From NCBI GenBank assembly GCA_018820765.1, contig JAHJNN010000001.1, positions 1 through 64,000 on the forward strand: DNA of 64,000 bases. Reading direction: 5' to 3'. Position 1 is the first letter of the stretch, and each line of letters begins with the position of its first letter. The stretch is from Gammaproteobacteria bacterium. Its GTDB lineage: Bacteria; Pseudomonadota; Gammaproteobacteria; Burkholderiales; Thiobacillaceae. Under the pieces are notes generated by a model. The model saw only the letters and a program-made list of their open reading frames with translations, was not told the DNA's origin and searched no databases. Below are positions 10,110-21,397 of the stretch, in pieces. The translations under genes and the position numbers were made by a program.

Positions 10110-10427
10110 TTACAAGCCTTTGATGGTGCCCTTCGGCAGCAGGGTCTGGATCGACTGCCTCTGCACGTGGGTGATCACGCCGTCGGCGATTTCCAGCGAC
10201 ACGTATTGCTCGCCGATTTTGGAGACCTTGCCGACCTGGCCGCTGTTGGTGACGACTTCGTCGCCTTTTTGCAGTTCGGTCAGCATTTTCTTCTGTTCCT
10301 TGGCGCGCTTCATCTGCGGACGGATGAGCATGAACCAGAACAGGACGAAGATGATGATGAGCGGCAGAAATTGCTCGAAACCGGGAGAGGCCGGTGCGGC
10401 GGTTTGCGCGTGGGCAAGTGAAATCAT
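10110..10427 (-). CDS. yajC: Preprotein translocase subunit YajC
   Basis: Small single-pass membrane protein that associates with SecDF and AcrB-type RND pumps. It has 105 residues, with one helix (about 22-41, LPLIIIFVLFWFMLIRP) and the family motif RPQMKRAKEQKKMLTELQKGDEV (shown here only to locate it, residues about 40-62). Gene order yajC-secD-secF is canonical. Upstream, the usual tgt neighbour is separated from it by the DUF898 and M48 genes. Confidence 0.95.
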   Translation of the reverse strand: MISLAHAQTAAPASPGFEQFLPLIIIFVLFWFMLIRPQMKRAKEQKKMLTELQKGDEVVTNSGQVGKVSKIGEQYVSLEIADGVITHVQRQSIQTLLPKGTIKGL

Positions 10428-10481
10428 GATGTTAGGCCGAGAGTCAAGAACCTGCGGATTCTAGCATGCCGTCATGTCGGC

Positions 10482-11495
10482 CTAGGTGCAGCCGCCGGGG
10501 GCGAGAAAAGGCCGAATCCGTTCCACCGTGCCGGGGTGGCTGTCGAGCAGGCTGGCCTTGTCCGAGGCATCCTTGTCGATACGGCCGAGCATGTCGGCAA
10601 AGCGTTTTGGGGGGATGCAGGCGGCATTCAGCCAGGCGAGCGCATAGGTGTCGGCCTCGCGTTCCATGTCCCGCGAATAGCCGCTTTGCAGCAGCAGGCT
10701 GGGCAGGCCGGCGGCGAGGTCGGTGACGCTTCCGATATCGCCGGTGACGGCAACCAGGATCGCCCCGGCGCCGATGCTTTGCAGGGCCAGCCGCAGGCTG
10801 TGGCGGTGCTGCACGTGGCCCAGCTCGTGGGCGATGACGGCAAGCACTTCCTCGTCGTGGTGTGATTGTTTGACCAGCGCGTCGGTCACCACCACGGTGC
10901 CGCCGGGCAGCGCCATCGCGTTGGCGCCGAACAGCGGGCTGTCGCGGAACAAGAGCCGATGGGGCGGGCAGGCCTGCCCGCGGCATTGCGCGGCCAGCTG
11001 ATGCGCGAGCGCCTGCTGGCGCGCGGCGGGCAGCGTGCTGGGCGACAGGCTGATTTTTTCCATCAGCAACAAGGTTTCCTCGCCGATATGCCGGTCCACC
11101 CCGGCGGGCAGGGTGTGCGACGCCAGCAAGGCCATCGCCGGCACGCCCCAGCGCAGTCCGCCAAACACGATGAGCACGGAGACCGCCAGCGCAGCGAGCG
11201 CGTAGCCGAGCCGGCTTTCGAGGTGCCGCGCCCAGCGTTCCGGACGGCCGGATGGCATGGCCTTGGCCAGTTCGGAGAGTGCCGCGTGGTCGGCGCTGTG
11301 CAGCTCGCGCGCCTCGGGAAGATGCACCACGCCGCGCGCCGCACCCACCGGCGGGGCGACATCGACGCGGTCGAGCGGGACAGCGATCGCGATGCCGTCG
11401 CCCTCGATGCGCAGGTGCCCGGCCTCAAGCGAGGCTGTGACCGGATGTGCGCGCGAGGTGAGCCCGTCGAAAAAATCGCCGGAAAAGCGTGTCAC
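10482..11495 (-). CDS. M48-family membrane metalloprotease
   Basis: A 337-residue zinc protease. An N-terminal domain of about 85 residues resembles the one common to this family. One membrane segment follows (about 98-115), then the protease domain with HELGH at residues 223-227 and the third zinc ligand in MEREAD near 280. Relatives such as HtpX and LoiP/BepA take part in envelope protein quality control. The ATG overlaps the stop of the DUF898 gene by 4 bp, so the two are coupled, a pairing seen in several proteobacteria. The substrate is unknown. Confidence 0.85.
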   Translation of the reverse strand: MTRFSGDFFDGLTSRAHPVTASLEAGHLRIEGDGIAIAVPLDRVDVAPPVGAARGVVHLPEARELHSADHAALSELAKAMPSGRPERWARHLESRLGYALAALAVSVLIVFGGLRWGVPAMALLASHTLPAGVDRHIGEETLLLMEKISLSPSTLPAARQQALAHQLAAQCRGQACPPHRLLFRDSPLFGANAMALPGGTVVVTDALVKQSHHDEEVLAVIAHELGHVQHRHSLRLALQSIGAGAILVAVTGDIGSVTDLAAGLPSLLLQSGYSRDMEREADTYALAWLNAACIPPKRFADMLGRIDKDASDKASLLDSHPGTVERIRPFLAPGGCT

Positions 11496-12538
11496 GTCAG
11501 CCCGAGATTGAGGTCGAGCAGATCGGCCATTTCGGCGCCGGTGGCGGTGCTGCCCTGCTGCTGTCCGGCGGCGAACTGCCCGAGGTCGGCAGGACCGGTA
11601 ACCGTAAGCCGTCCGGCGCGATAGCGCGCCAGCCGCACCTTGGCCCAGGGAATGAAGAGGCCGAGGGTGAACGCGGTCAGCACCAGGTTGGAGAGGTAAA
11701 TCCAGATCAGGTCGCGGGCACGCTGGCTGGAGTCGAAACCGACCGGGCCGAGTTCGGTGGCGTTGTAGAACAGGTTGGCGGTACGCGCCATGATCATCGC
11801 GCCGACGACGGGAATCATCAGATAAAAGAGGATCATGCCGCCGGCGATATGGGCGCCCACCGCTGCGCCGACCATTTCCTTGGGCAACCCGGCTGCCTGC
11901 ATCTGGAAGACCTGGTAGACGCCATATCCAACCACGGCGAGCGGCAGCGCCATCAGCGCGAACGCAAGGAGATAGACGCCCCAGAACGGCTTCAGCGAAC
12001 CCCGGTAGCGGGCGGCGGTCTGGCCGTACACGGTGTTTTCGGCAATGAATCTGACTTGCCGGTAGGCGAGGTAGGGCAGGATCAGGCCGAGGGTGAGGGG
12101 GATGAGCAGCTGCAGTCCGATATAGATGCGGGCGGCTTCGCCAACCGAGCCGGTGAAATCGAAACGCAGTCCGCGGTAGGCGCTTTGACGTGCATGGAAA
12201 CGCAGGCTCGACACCACGATCCAGGGCATGGCGAGGATGAAGGCGATCAGCAGCGCGATCGCCAGCATGGGCGCGAAAATCGAAGCTGCGTAATACGCCA
12301 CCAGCGCGGCGAGTGCGATCAGGCGTCCCTTGAGAATCTGCTTCGGCGAGGCGAGGTAGGAAAACGCCTGGTTGTCGAGCAGGGTGTGGCCATAGAACCA
12401 GCGCAGGGTGCGCACCTTGGCCCAGGCCGAATAAATGCCGAGCGTGGCGAGCGTGAGCGCGATGTTGACGATCCAGATGACGAAATACTCGCCGCCCCGG
12501 CCGGTGAACTGCATCGGGTATTGTTTGTTGTACGACAT
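11492..12538 (-). CDS. DUF898 (YjgN-like) polytopic membrane protein
   Basis: A 348-residue membrane protein of the DUF898 family, with about eight hydrophobic segments. Repeated motifs GIYSAWAKVRTLRWFYGHT (near 35-55) and LGLFIPWAKVRLARYRAGRL (near the C-terminus) mark the family's internal duplication. Function is unknown. The ATG at 12538 follows a good GGGAGGAAGC ribosome-binding site; an in-frame GTG further upstream is not needed. It is translationally coupled to the M48 protease, which suggests a joint envelope role. The pair splits the usual tgt-yajC neighbourhood. Confidence 0.85.
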   Translation of the reverse strand: MSYNKQYPMQFTGRGGEYFVIWIVNIALTLATLGIYSAWAKVRTLRWFYGHTLLDNQAFSYLASPKQILKGRLIALAALVAYYAASIFAPMLAIALLIAFILAMPWIVVSSLRFHARQSAYRGLRFDFTGSVGEAARIYIGLQLLIPLTLGLILPYLAYRQVRFIAENTVYGQTAARYRGSLKPFWGVYLLAFALMALPLAVVGYGVYQVFQMQAAGLPKEMVGAAVGAHIAGGMILFYLMIPVVGAMIMARTANLFYNATELGPVGFDSSQRARDLIWIYLSNLVLTAFTLGLFIPWAKVRLARYRAGRLTVTGPADLGQFAAGQQQGSTATGAEMADLLDLNLGLT

Positions 12539-12628
12539 GCTTCCTCCCTTGGATGTGTGAGCGTTTTTGTTATGTGGTTGAGGCTCCGCACACACGATTC
12601 TACACAGGAGAATTCGTTCAGCAACGCA

Positions 12629-14754
<2,126 letters not shown>

Positions 14755-14762
14755 GGGGCGCG

Positions 14763-14768
14763 ATTATA
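14763..14768 (-). promoter_or_regulatory. -10 element of the queA promoter
   Basis: A perfect TATAAT on the minus strand ends 8 bp before the queA ATG. The expected transcription start lies 1-3 bp from the start codon. No good -35 box is present at 16-18 bp. Confidence 0.5.
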
Positions 14769-14777
14769 GCCGTCGCC

Positions 14778-14807
14778 TTGCGGCAGGCTGTCCGATTCGG
14801 CGATAAT
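14778..14807 (+). promoter_or_regulatory. Candidate tRNA-Leu promoter
   Basis: TTGCGG (14778-14783) and GATAAT (14802-14807) are 18 bp apart on the plus strand. They would start transcription about 36 bp upstream of the mature tRNA-Leu. The promoter diverges from the queA -10 element. Confidence 0.5.
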
Positions 14808-14849
14808 GCGCGGCTTCTGTCGCCTGACACGTTCGTGTTCGGCTTCCCT

Positions 14850-14936
14850 GCCGGGATGGCGGAATCGGTAGACGCAGCGGATTCAAAATCCGCCGCTGGT
14901 AACAGTGTGGGGGTTCGAGTCCCCCTCCCGGCACCA
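14850..14936 (+). tRNA. tRNA-Leu (CAA)
   Basis: A class II tRNA with a 7-bp acceptor stem GCCGGGA/TCCCGGC, D-loop, anticodon stem GCGGA/TCCGC with loop TTCAAAA (anticodon CAA, reading UUG), a long variable arm, T-arm GGGGGTTCGAGTCCCCC-type, discriminator A and an encoded CCA. No integrase or att-like duplication of its 3' end was seen nearby. Confidence 0.95.
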
Positions 14937-15065
14937 AGACACGTTTCAGTACGTTCCATACAAAGCCAGGCAATCACGATATGCCGTGGATCCGGGCATT
15001 TCCGTGCCTGGAGGCGAGAGCTATCCCCCCCATGCGTTTGCGGGCTCACGAGTCCTTGACGAATA

Positions 15066-15095
15066 CCGGCCTCCCGCCTGCAAGCGGGAGGCCGG
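15066..15095 (-). terminator. Strong hairpin at the end of the Tad-side transcript
   Basis: A perfect 12-bp stem, CCGGCCTCCCGC (15066-15077) and GCGGGAGGCCGG (15084-15095), with a 6-nt loop. It lies 18 bp beyond the stop of the minus-strand 78-residue gene. No strong U-run follows, so it may be a terminator or an mRNA 3'-stabilising hairpin. Confidence 0.55.
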
Positions 15096-15112
15096 GAAGG
15101 GGAAGGGTTGCC

Positions 15113-15349
15113 TTACTGGGCGGCGGGCTGCCCGGCGGCGGCTGCCGGGGCGGGCGCTACGTCCATCTTGCGCATATCCTCGATCTTTTTGTTGAGCGCG
15201 AGGATTTCAAGCTGTGTGGCGGCAACCATGTTGTTGCCGCGATAAATCCCCGTGAATGCCAGCACGAATGCCAGGAGGGCGAGTATGAATGCCGCTGCTG
15301 CCCACAGTCCTACACGCTCCGGTTCGATGATGGGGTTGTCTTGTGCCAT
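15113..15349 (-). CDS. Small single-pass membrane protein of unknown function
   Basis: A 78-residue protein with one strong transmembrane helix (about 12-36), a short polar stretch EILALNKKIEDMRKM that could form a coiled coil, and an Ala/Pro-rich tail. The ATG at 15349 follows AAGGGAGTGACC, a good ribosome-binding site; a longer upstream start is less likely. It lies 73 bp downstream of the last tad gene on the same strand and may be co-transcribed. I do not recognise a family. Confidence 0.6.
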   Translation of the reverse strand: MAQDNPIIEPERVGLWAAAAFILALLAFVLAFTGIYRGNNMVAATQLEILALNKKIEDMRKMDVAPAPAAAAGQPAAQ

Positions 15350-15422
15350 GGTCACTCCCTTTTCAAGATTAAAAAACAACATCAATACGTGCGTTACCGC
15401 ACGGGCCAACCTTGTTTCAGCA

Positions 15423-16445
15423 TCACCGGATGTTCCGGGCGATTCTGGCGGTTCCGGTTTTCTGCTCGAAAGCGGCCAGACTGTCCGTCATGTCCTTTCC
15501 CAGCACCAGCCGCACGCCGATGTCGCGGCGTAGTGTGGTGCTGGGCGCAATGTCCACGCTACGCGGCATCGCCGCAGCCACCTGCCGGGCTTCTGCTTCG
15601 TAGCCGTCGCGGTATTCCACGCGCGTCGCCGCCACGCCGAAACCGTGCTGGTTGGTCAGCCGTGTGGCGGCGAAGCCGCTGTCCTTGAGATAGGTGCCCA
15701 CCCGCCTGGCCATGCCGGTTACGCCATTCCCGTTGGAGACCTCCACCCGCGCACGGGGCGCAGACAGGCGGTCCGCCGGCATGACGGCCGCAGTGGAAAC
15801 GGGCCTGGGGCGCAGTTCGTAGATGTTCGGCGCCACCTGCACGATCTGGCTGTGGCTCGCTTCCGGCGCTGCTGCGGGCATGGCGGTCGCCGTTGGCATG
15901 GTGGCCGCTTCCGGTTGCGATGCAGCGGCCTTCGCGTAGGCATGGCGCGCTTTTGCCGGCTCGCCCAACTGGGCATACACGATGCCCAGATTGTGTTGTG
16001 CGCGCCGGTTGGCGGGATCGAGGGCGACGGCCCGCTGCAGGGCGGCTGCGGCTTCGCTGTAATTGCCTTTCAGGTAGTGCGCGTAGCCCAGGTTGCTGTA
16101 GATATGGGCCGCTTCCGGCGCGGCCTGGACCGCCGTCTCAAGCTGCCGGATCGCGTCCGCATGGCGGCCGAGCAGGGCATAGGACACGCCGAGCCGGTTG
16201 CGCGCCTCGACGAACGTGCCGTCTGCCGCGACGGCGTTCTCCAGCGCCGGGACGGCCAGGGCGTGGCGCGCCTGCCCCTGGTAATAGCGGCCCAGGTCGT
16301 ACCAGGCCTGCGGATTCTCCCTGCGGGGTTCAGCGACCACGGTGGGCTTGATGAGCCACGTGTCGTTGTGGGTGGTTTGCTGCGCACAGCCGGCGAGCAG
16401 GGAAACGCAACTCGCGGACGAAACGATCAAGGTCTTCATTTTCAT
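15423..16445 (-). CDS. tadD: TadD-like TPR lipoprotein with LytR_C domain
   Basis: A 340-residue lipoprotein (lipobox LLAGC, Cys-20) expected in the outer membrane or periplasm. Tetratricopeptide repeats cover about residues 45-175, then an Ala-rich linker, then a LytR_C-type domain (about 232-318: VEVSNGNGVTGMARR to DIGVRLVLGKD). TadD lipoproteins help assemble the Flp pilus secretin. The LytR_C domain could contact peptidoglycan (inference). The ATG at 16445 has a strong AGGAGG 7 bp upstream. Sequence upstream in this frame is a shadow of tadC. It is the last clear Tad gene. Confidence 0.8.
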   Translation of the reverse strand: MKMKTLIVSSASCVSLLAGCAQQTTHNDTWLIKPTVVAEPRRENPQAWYDLGRYYQGQARHALAVPALENAVAADGTFVEARNRLGVSYALLGRHADAIRQLETAVQAAPEAAHIYSNLGYAHYLKGNYSEAAAALQRAVALDPANRRAQHNLGIVYAQLGEPAKARHAYAKAAASQPEAATMPTATAMPAAAPEASHSQIVQVAPNIYELRPRPVSTAAVMPADRLSAPRARVEVSNGNGVTGMARRVGTYLKDSGFAATRLTNQHGFGVAATRVEYRDGYEAEARQVAAAMPRSVDIAPSTTLRRDIGVRLVLGKDMTDSLAAFEQKTGTARIARNIR

Positions 16446-16456
16446 GGCAGTCCTCC

Positions 16457-17398
16457 TTAGCCGGCCTGGCCGGCGAATGTCGGCAACAGGACGCGATAGA
16501 CGCTGATGAACGCGGGGCCCAGCAGCACCAACAGCATTGACGGGAAAATGCAGAAGATCAGCGGAAACAGCAGCTTGACGGGGATCTTGGCAGCCGCCTC
16601 TTCCGCCCGCAGGCGGCGCTTGGTGCGCAGGCTGTCTGAATGGACCCGCAGCGAGTCCGCCACGGTGGTGCCGAAACGATCCGCCTGTACCAGCATGGCG
16701 ACCAGGGCATCGATTTCCTCCACGCCGGTGCGCAGGGCGAGGTTGCGCAGGGCCCGCTCGCGGCTGCTGCCGGCACGCAATTCCAGTGTCACCAGATGCA
16801 GTTCCTCGGCCAGAGGCGTGCTCTTCAACCGCATCTCGTCGCCCACCCGCGACAGGGCGGCATCCAGGCCAAGCCCGGCCTCGACGCAGACCGTCGTCAG
16901 ATCGAGCGCGTCCGGAAAGCTCTCGAAAATCTCGCGCTTGCGGTGGGCGATGCGCTGCTGGAGAAACGCATTGGGGAGGAAATAGCCCAGTGCTGCGAGT
17001 CCGACCAGCAGCGTGACAATCATGTTGGCCTTGAGGTCGGCGCCGCCGAGCCCGATGGTCAGCAGAAAAACGGCCGGCAACGCGAAGGTCAGGATGGTTT
17101 TCGCGGCGAAGAACAATAACGGCGCGGCGGAGTTGCGGTAGCCGGCATTCATGAAATGGATGCGCAGGCGGGAATCTTCCCAGCCTTCCGTGGGCAGGGA
17201 GAGTTTGGCGAAGGGCCCCGTCAGCTTGACGATGCGTTCCACCCATGAGGATTCGCTCTTCTGCGGCGCGTTGCCCGCTTCGCCGGCGAGATGGTCCAGG
17301 CGGGTCTGCGTGGGATGCGGCACGAGTTGCAGAAGGATGGTCAATGCCGCGACGAATACGGCAATGAACACCAATACGAGATAAAGCGTTTGAGTCAT
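16457..17398 (-). CDS. tadC: Tad inner-membrane platform protein TadC
   Basis: A type II secretion F-like protein of 313 residues with an N-terminal helix (about 5-24), two central helices (about 93-130) and two C-terminal helices (about 270-300), and a T2SSF domain with ALDLTTVCVEAGLGLDAAL. It forms the pilus assembly platform with TadB. It sits 22 bp after tadB and 11 bp before tadD. Confidence 0.9.
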   Translation of the reverse strand: MTQTLYLVLVFIAVFVAALTILLQLVPHPTQTRLDHLAGEAGNAPQKSESSWVERIVKLTGPFAKLSLPTEGWEDSRLRIHFMNAGYRNSAAPLLFFAAKTILTFALPAVFLLTIGLGGADLKANMIVTLLVGLAALGYFLPNAFLQQRIAHRKREIFESFPDALDLTTVCVEAGLGLDAALSRVGDEMRLKSTPLAEELHLVTLELRAGSSRERALRNLALRTGVEEIDALVAMLVQADRFGTTVADSLRVHSDSLRTKRRLRAEEAAAKIPVKLLFPLIFCIFPSMLLVLLGPAFISVYRVLLPTFAGQAG

Positions 17399-17420
17399 AT
17401 TCGTCTCCCGAGCTGTCCCG

Positions 17421-18392
17421 TCATACCCGGATGCGGATGGTGCGCCACATCCACAAAATCCCGACGATCATGAGCGCCAGGGCTGCGCCGACCAGTTTCA
17501 GGCCGGTCGGGTCCTTCCACAGCAATGCCATGAAATCCGGATTGATGAGATTGATCACCGCCGCCAGGACGAAAGGCAGGACGGTCAGGATCCACGCCGA
17601 CAGCCGCCCCTCGGCGGAGAGCACGCGAATGGTGCCGAGCAGCTTGAGGCGGGCGCGGATCAGGGCGCTGATGTTGTCCAGCAGCTCGGCCAGGTTGCCG
17701 CCGGTCTCGCGCTGGATCAGCACCGCGATCACGAAATAGCGCAAATCCGTGCTGGGCACCCGCGTCGCGAGGTTGGTCAGCGCATCCTGCAGCGGAATGC
17801 CGTAATTGATTTCGTCGAACGTGAGCCGGAACTCGGAGGCGATCGGCTCCGGCATCTCGTCGCCCACCATCTTGAGTGAGCCAGCGAACGCGTGGCCGGC
17901 CCGCATGGCACGCCCCATCAGGTCCAGGGCATCGGGCAACTGCGCCTCGATGGTATGCAGGCGCCGTGCCTTTGCCGCGTAGACATAGAACGTGGGCAGC
18001 CCCGCGACGGCCACAACGACGACGATCGCGATCCACGCCGGCAAGTGCAGCAGCCACGACAGGATCAGCCCGGCGACGCCGCCCGCCAGGGTAAGGCCCA
18101 GAAAGCTCGCGACATTGAGGCGCACGCCCGATTGCAGCACGAGGCGGTCCACCTGGTGCACGCGCGGCAGTTGCAGCAGCAGACGATCCAGGGCGGGGGT
18201 CTGCGCCAGCAGCCGCTTCTTCACGATGGAGATCTGTTCCGTACCCTGTCCGGCGGACATGGCATGCAATCTCCGCGCGATCCGCTTCGCCTCCGGGCCG
18301 CGATAGGCGTTCCAGGCCAGATAGGCCCCCTCCAGAAACAGCGCCACCGCCAGGAAGCCGAGCAGCACGAACAGGTAATACAAGTAATCCAA
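17421..18392 (-). CDS. tadB: Tad inner-membrane platform protein TadB
   Basis: The second T2SSF-domain platform protein, 323 residues. Features are an N-terminal membrane helix (about 5-25), a central pair (about 93-135), LPDALDLMGRAMRAGHAF, and NLAELLDNISALIRAR before the C-terminal helices. It partners TadC and is driven by the TadA ATPase. It starts 9 bp after tadA. Confidence 0.92.
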   Translation of the reverse strand: MDYLYYLFVLLGFLAVALFLEGAYLAWNAYRGPEAKRIARRLHAMSAGQGTEQISIVKKRLLAQTPALDRLLLQLPRVHQVDRLVLQSGVRLNVASFLGLTLAGGVAGLILSWLLHLPAWIAIVVVVAVAGLPTFYVYAAKARRLHTIEAQLPDALDLMGRAMRAGHAFAGSLKMVGDEMPEPIASEFRLTFDEINYGIPLQDALTNLATRVPSTDLRYFVIAVLIQRETGGNLAELLDNISALIRARLKLLGTIRVLSAEGRLSAWILTVLPFVLAAVINLINPDFMALLWKDPTGLKLVGAALALMIVGILWMWRTIRIRV

Positions 18393-18401
18393 GGTCGGCT
18401 C

Positions 18402-19754
18402 CTATTCGTAGGTTCGCTGCGGGTCGAACAGATCGTCCGGTACCTCGATGCCATGCACGCGCAGCCGGTCGACGAACTTGGGCCGAATGCCGGTGGCCTG
18501 GAAATGGCCGAGCACCGTGCCATCGGGTGCGATTCCGGTCTGCTCGAAGGCGAATATTTCCTGCATGGTGATGATGTCGCCTTCCATCCCGGTGATCTCC
18601 TGCAGGCTCACCAGCTTGCGCTTGCCATCGCTCATGCGGGCGATCTGCACCAGCACCGTCAGCGCCGAACTGATCTGCTGCCGCATCGCTTTCGGCGGCA
18701 GGTTCAGCCCGGCCATCCCCGTCATGTTCTCCAGCCGGGTCAGCGCGTCGCGCGCGCTGTTCGCGTGCACCGTGGTCATCGAGCCGTCATGGCCGGTATT
18801 CATCGCCTGCAGCATGTCCAGCACTTCGGCGCCGCGCACCTCGCCGACGATGATGCGGTCCGGGCGCATGCGCAGGCTGTTTCGCACCAGAGCGCGCTGC
18901 GTGACTTCGCCTTTGCCCTCGATGTTGGGCGGCCGCGTTTCCAGTCTCACCACATGGGGCTGCTGCAACTGCAGTTCGGCCGCATCCTCGATCGTGACGA
19001 TCCGCTCGGTGGTTGGGATGAAGGCCGACAGCACATTGAGCAGCGTGGTCTTGCCGGTGCCGGTGCCGCCGGACAGCAGCATGTTGACCCGCGCCTTCAC
19101 CAGGCCTTCGAGCACTTGAGCCATGCCCGGCGTCAGGCTCTTGTACTGCAGAAAATCATCCATTCTCATGGGCACCACCGCGAAACGGCGAATCGACAGG
19201 ATCGGCCCGTCGATGGCCAGCGGCGGAATGATGGCATTGACGCGCGAGCCGTCGGGCAGGCGGGCATCCACCATGGGGCTGGATTCGTCGATGCGGCGCC
19301 CGACGCCGGAGACGATCTTGTCGATGATCTTGACCAGGTGCTCGTCGTTCTCGAAGCGCACGTCTGACAGTTCGAGCCTGCCGTGGCGCTCGACATACAC
19401 CTGGCGATGGGTATTGACGAGGATGTCGGAGATGGTTGGGTCCGCCATCAGCGATTCCAGCGGCCCCAGCCCCAGCACTTCGTGCTGGATGTCGCGCACC
19501 AGGCTTTGCCGCTCCGCCGCGTTGATCGCCAGATTCTCCTCTGCGATCAATCGCTCCACCAGGATCTTGATCTCCTCCCGCAGCCTGTCCGGCGGCATGC
19601 TTTCCATGACCGCCAGGTCCACGCGATCGAGCAGCTTGCGGTGGATGTGCGATTTCAGTTTCTGATACGGCTTGGACGCTGCCGACGCACCGTGTTCGGC
19701 GTCCGGGGCGCCCGTATCGTTCTTGGTCTGTTCCAGGGGGTCGCGTAATGACAT
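18402..19754 (-). CDS. tadA: Tad pilus assembly ATPase TadA (CpaF)
   Basis: Hexameric secretion ATPase of the CpaF/VirB11 family that powers Flp pilus assembly. It is 450 residues, with Walker [10 protein letters not shown] near 229-237, then [20 protein letters not shown], the Walker B-region [10 protein letters not shown] and the His-box [11 protein letters not shown]. The ATG at 19754 is preceded by GAAAGGAAGCACG; a TTG at 19775 would add seven residues and overlap the tadZ stop. It lies between tadZ and tadB, the conserved order. Confidence 0.95.
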   Translation of the reverse strand: MSLRDPLEQTKNDTGAPDAEHGASAASKPYQKLKSHIHRKLLDRVDLAVMESMPPDRLREEIKILVERLIAEENLAINAAERQSLVRDIQHEVLGLGPLESLMADPTISDILVNTHRQVYVERHGRLELSDVRFENDEHLVKIIDKIVSGVGRRIDESSPMVDARLPDGSRVNAIIPPLAIDGPILSIRRFAVVPMRMDDFLQYKSLTPGMAQVLEGLVKARVNMLLSGGTGTGKTTLLNVLSAFIPTTERIVTIEDAAELQLQQPHVVRLETRPPNIEGKGEVTQRALVRNSLRMRPDRIIVGEVRGAEVLDMLQAMNTGHDGSMTTVHANSARDALTRLENMTGMAGLNLPPKAMRQQISSALTVLVQIARMSDGKRKLVSLQEITGMEGDIITMQEIFAFEQTGIAPDGTVLGHFQATGIRPKFVDRLRVHGIEVPDDLFDPQRTYE

Positions 19755-19771
19755 CGTGCTTCCTTTCTCAC

Positions 19772-20944
19772 TCAAGCATGATGCAGCAGGTGCGCCAGCC
19801 AGCCGCTTTTCTCGGCCGGCCCGTGCACCACTTCATGGGCCAGACGGCGCAGGCTCTTGCTCACGCTGTCATGGCTCGCTATTTCCAGAATCGGCACGCC
19901 CTGATTGACGGATGCCGAGACGGCCTGGAAGCTGTTCGGAATCGTGGCATACACCTTCATTTCCAGGGCGCGTTCCACATCCTCGAGGCGGATGTCGCCG
20001 CCGGGCTCGAAGCGGTTGACGAGCAGATGAACCTTCTCCCGCGAATACCCCAGGGATTCCAGCACATAAATCAGGCGCTTCGCGTCGCGTATGAAAGGCA
20101 GCGTTTCCTGCAGCACGGAAAAGATCACATCGGCGTGATCCAGTGCCTTGATGCTGGCGGCAGCCAGTGTTCGTCCGACATCGAGGACGATATAGTCGTA
20201 TTGCGTCGCCGCCAGTTTCAGCATCACCTCGATGTGCTCCGGCATGACTTCCAGCGCGCGCTCCGGATTCTCCGGCGCGGGCAAAATGCCCAGGTTCGAC
20301 GTCACATGCACCATGCTCGCCGCAAGCAGGGAGGCGTCCAGCCGATCGATGTTGTGGGCAACGTCCGCGAGCGTCGTGGTCGGAACGCGGTCCGAAAGAA
20401 ACAGCACCGCATCGCCGAACTGCAGGTTCAAGTCGAACAGCACGACTTTCTTGTTTTCCTCCACGGCAAGCGCATAGGCCAGGTTCGCCGCGAGAAAAGT
20501 TGCACCGCTGCCGCCTTTGCACGGGATAAAGGCCAGGGTTTTGCCCTTGGCCTGGGTTGTTGCCCCGGGTGCGACCACTTTATGCTCGACGCGCCGAATG
20601 GCTGCAAGCAACGCCTCTTTTTCCAGCGGCCATAGCAGGATGTCCCGTACCCCGGCTCGCATCGCGCTGATGGGAAATTCCGCCGTCGTGCTGCCGCAGA
20701 CGAGAATCAGGGCCAGGTGGGGATGGGCATGCAGCACCTGCTCGAACAGGGTCAGTTCTGCCGCGCCCGGGTGGCTGACGTCGACGATCATCACGTCCGG
20801 CCACTGCTGGTCGGCCACCGCGCTCAGGTGGTCCGGCCCATCCTCGCCTGGAAGCAGGGTATGCGCCGGTGCATCCTCGCCGGCCAGCAAGTGGCGGATC
20901 TGCTGCAAGTGCGTTTTATCCGCGGAAAGAATGGCAATCTTCAC
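19772..20944 (-). CDS. tadZ: Tad pilus localisation ATPase TadZ (CpaE)
   Basis: A 390-residue MinD/ParA-like protein. An N-terminal receiver-like domain (about 1-125, with MIVDVSHPG) lacks an obvious phospho-relay partner here. The ATPase domain has the deviant Walker [10 protein letters not shown] (near 143-151), FDLNLQFGD and [11 protein letters not shown]. It places the Tad machine, often at a pole. It ends 17 bp before the tadA ATG. Confidence 0.92.
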   Translation of the reverse strand: MKIAILSADKTHLQQIRHLLAGEDAPAHTLLPGEDGPDHLSAVADQQWPDVMIVDVSHPGAAELTLFEQVLHAHPHLALILVCGSTTAEFPISAMRAGVRDILLWPLEKEALLAAIRRVEHKVVAPGATTQAKGKTLAFIPCKGGSGATFLAANLAYALAVEENKKVVLFDLNLQFGDAVLFLSDRVPTTTLADVAHNIDRLDASLLAASMVHVTSNLGILPAPENPERALEVMPEHIEVMLKLAATQYDYIVLDVGRTLAAASIKALDHADVIFSVLQETLPFIRDAKRLIYVLESLGYSREKVHLLVNRFEPGGDIRLEDVERALEMKVYATIPNSFQAVSASVNQGVPILEIASHDSVSKSLRRLAHEVVHGPAEKSGWLAHLLHHA

Positions 20945-20980
20945 CTGGACACCTCGATTTTATGTTCCATTCTGTCGCCT

Positions 20981-21397
20981 TCAGCCCGCTCCCAGGCTCT
21001 CCCGAGGCAGGGTGGTGCTGAATGGCGGGAGCGCCAGCGGGCCAATGGGGACCACCAGGGGGGTCACGCTATAGGCGACAGGCTCTCCGACGCTCACCGT
21101 CACGTAATCGCACGTCGTCGGCGTGCAGCCTGCGGGAAAATAGGCGATGGATATCTGGTTGTCGGCAAGATCCGGCATGATTCTGCGCACCTCGTCGCGA
21201 ATCGTCGCGGCATCGCCCGGCGCGGTGACCACTGCCATCCGCGCGCCACGGCGGGTGGCTTCCACCGCCGAGTTCCAGGTGAACAAGACGCGCCCCGCCT
21301 CGACAATCCCCACCAGAAGCACAAAAAACAGCGTGGCCACGATCGCGAACTCGACGATCGCCGCGCCCCGCTGTGGCTTCCGGAGATGACGTTTCAT
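20981..21397 (-). CDS. TadE/TadF-like minor pseudopilin
   Basis: A 138-residue protein with the TadE signature RGAAIVEFAIVATLFFVLLVGIVE (residues about 10-33, given only as a location), followed by a periplasmic domain with a Cys pair (PAGCTPTTCDY). Such minor pseudopilins are processed by TadV and are needed for Flp pilus formation. The ATG at 21397 overlaps the preceding TadE-like gene by 4 bp. It could be called TadF; I cannot separate E and F reliably. Confidence 0.85.
   Translation of the reverse strand: MKRHLRKPQRGAAIVEFAIVATLFFVLLVGIVEAGRVLFTWNSAVEATRRGARMAVVTAPGDAATIRDEVRRIMPDLADNQISIAYFPAGCTPTTCDYVTVSVGEPVAYSVTPLVVPIGPLALPPFSTTLPRESLGAG

Noticed and set aside
14937..15065. An integration site or mobile element at the tRNA-Leu 3' end.
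   Set aside because: No integrase and no repeat of the tRNA end was seen.
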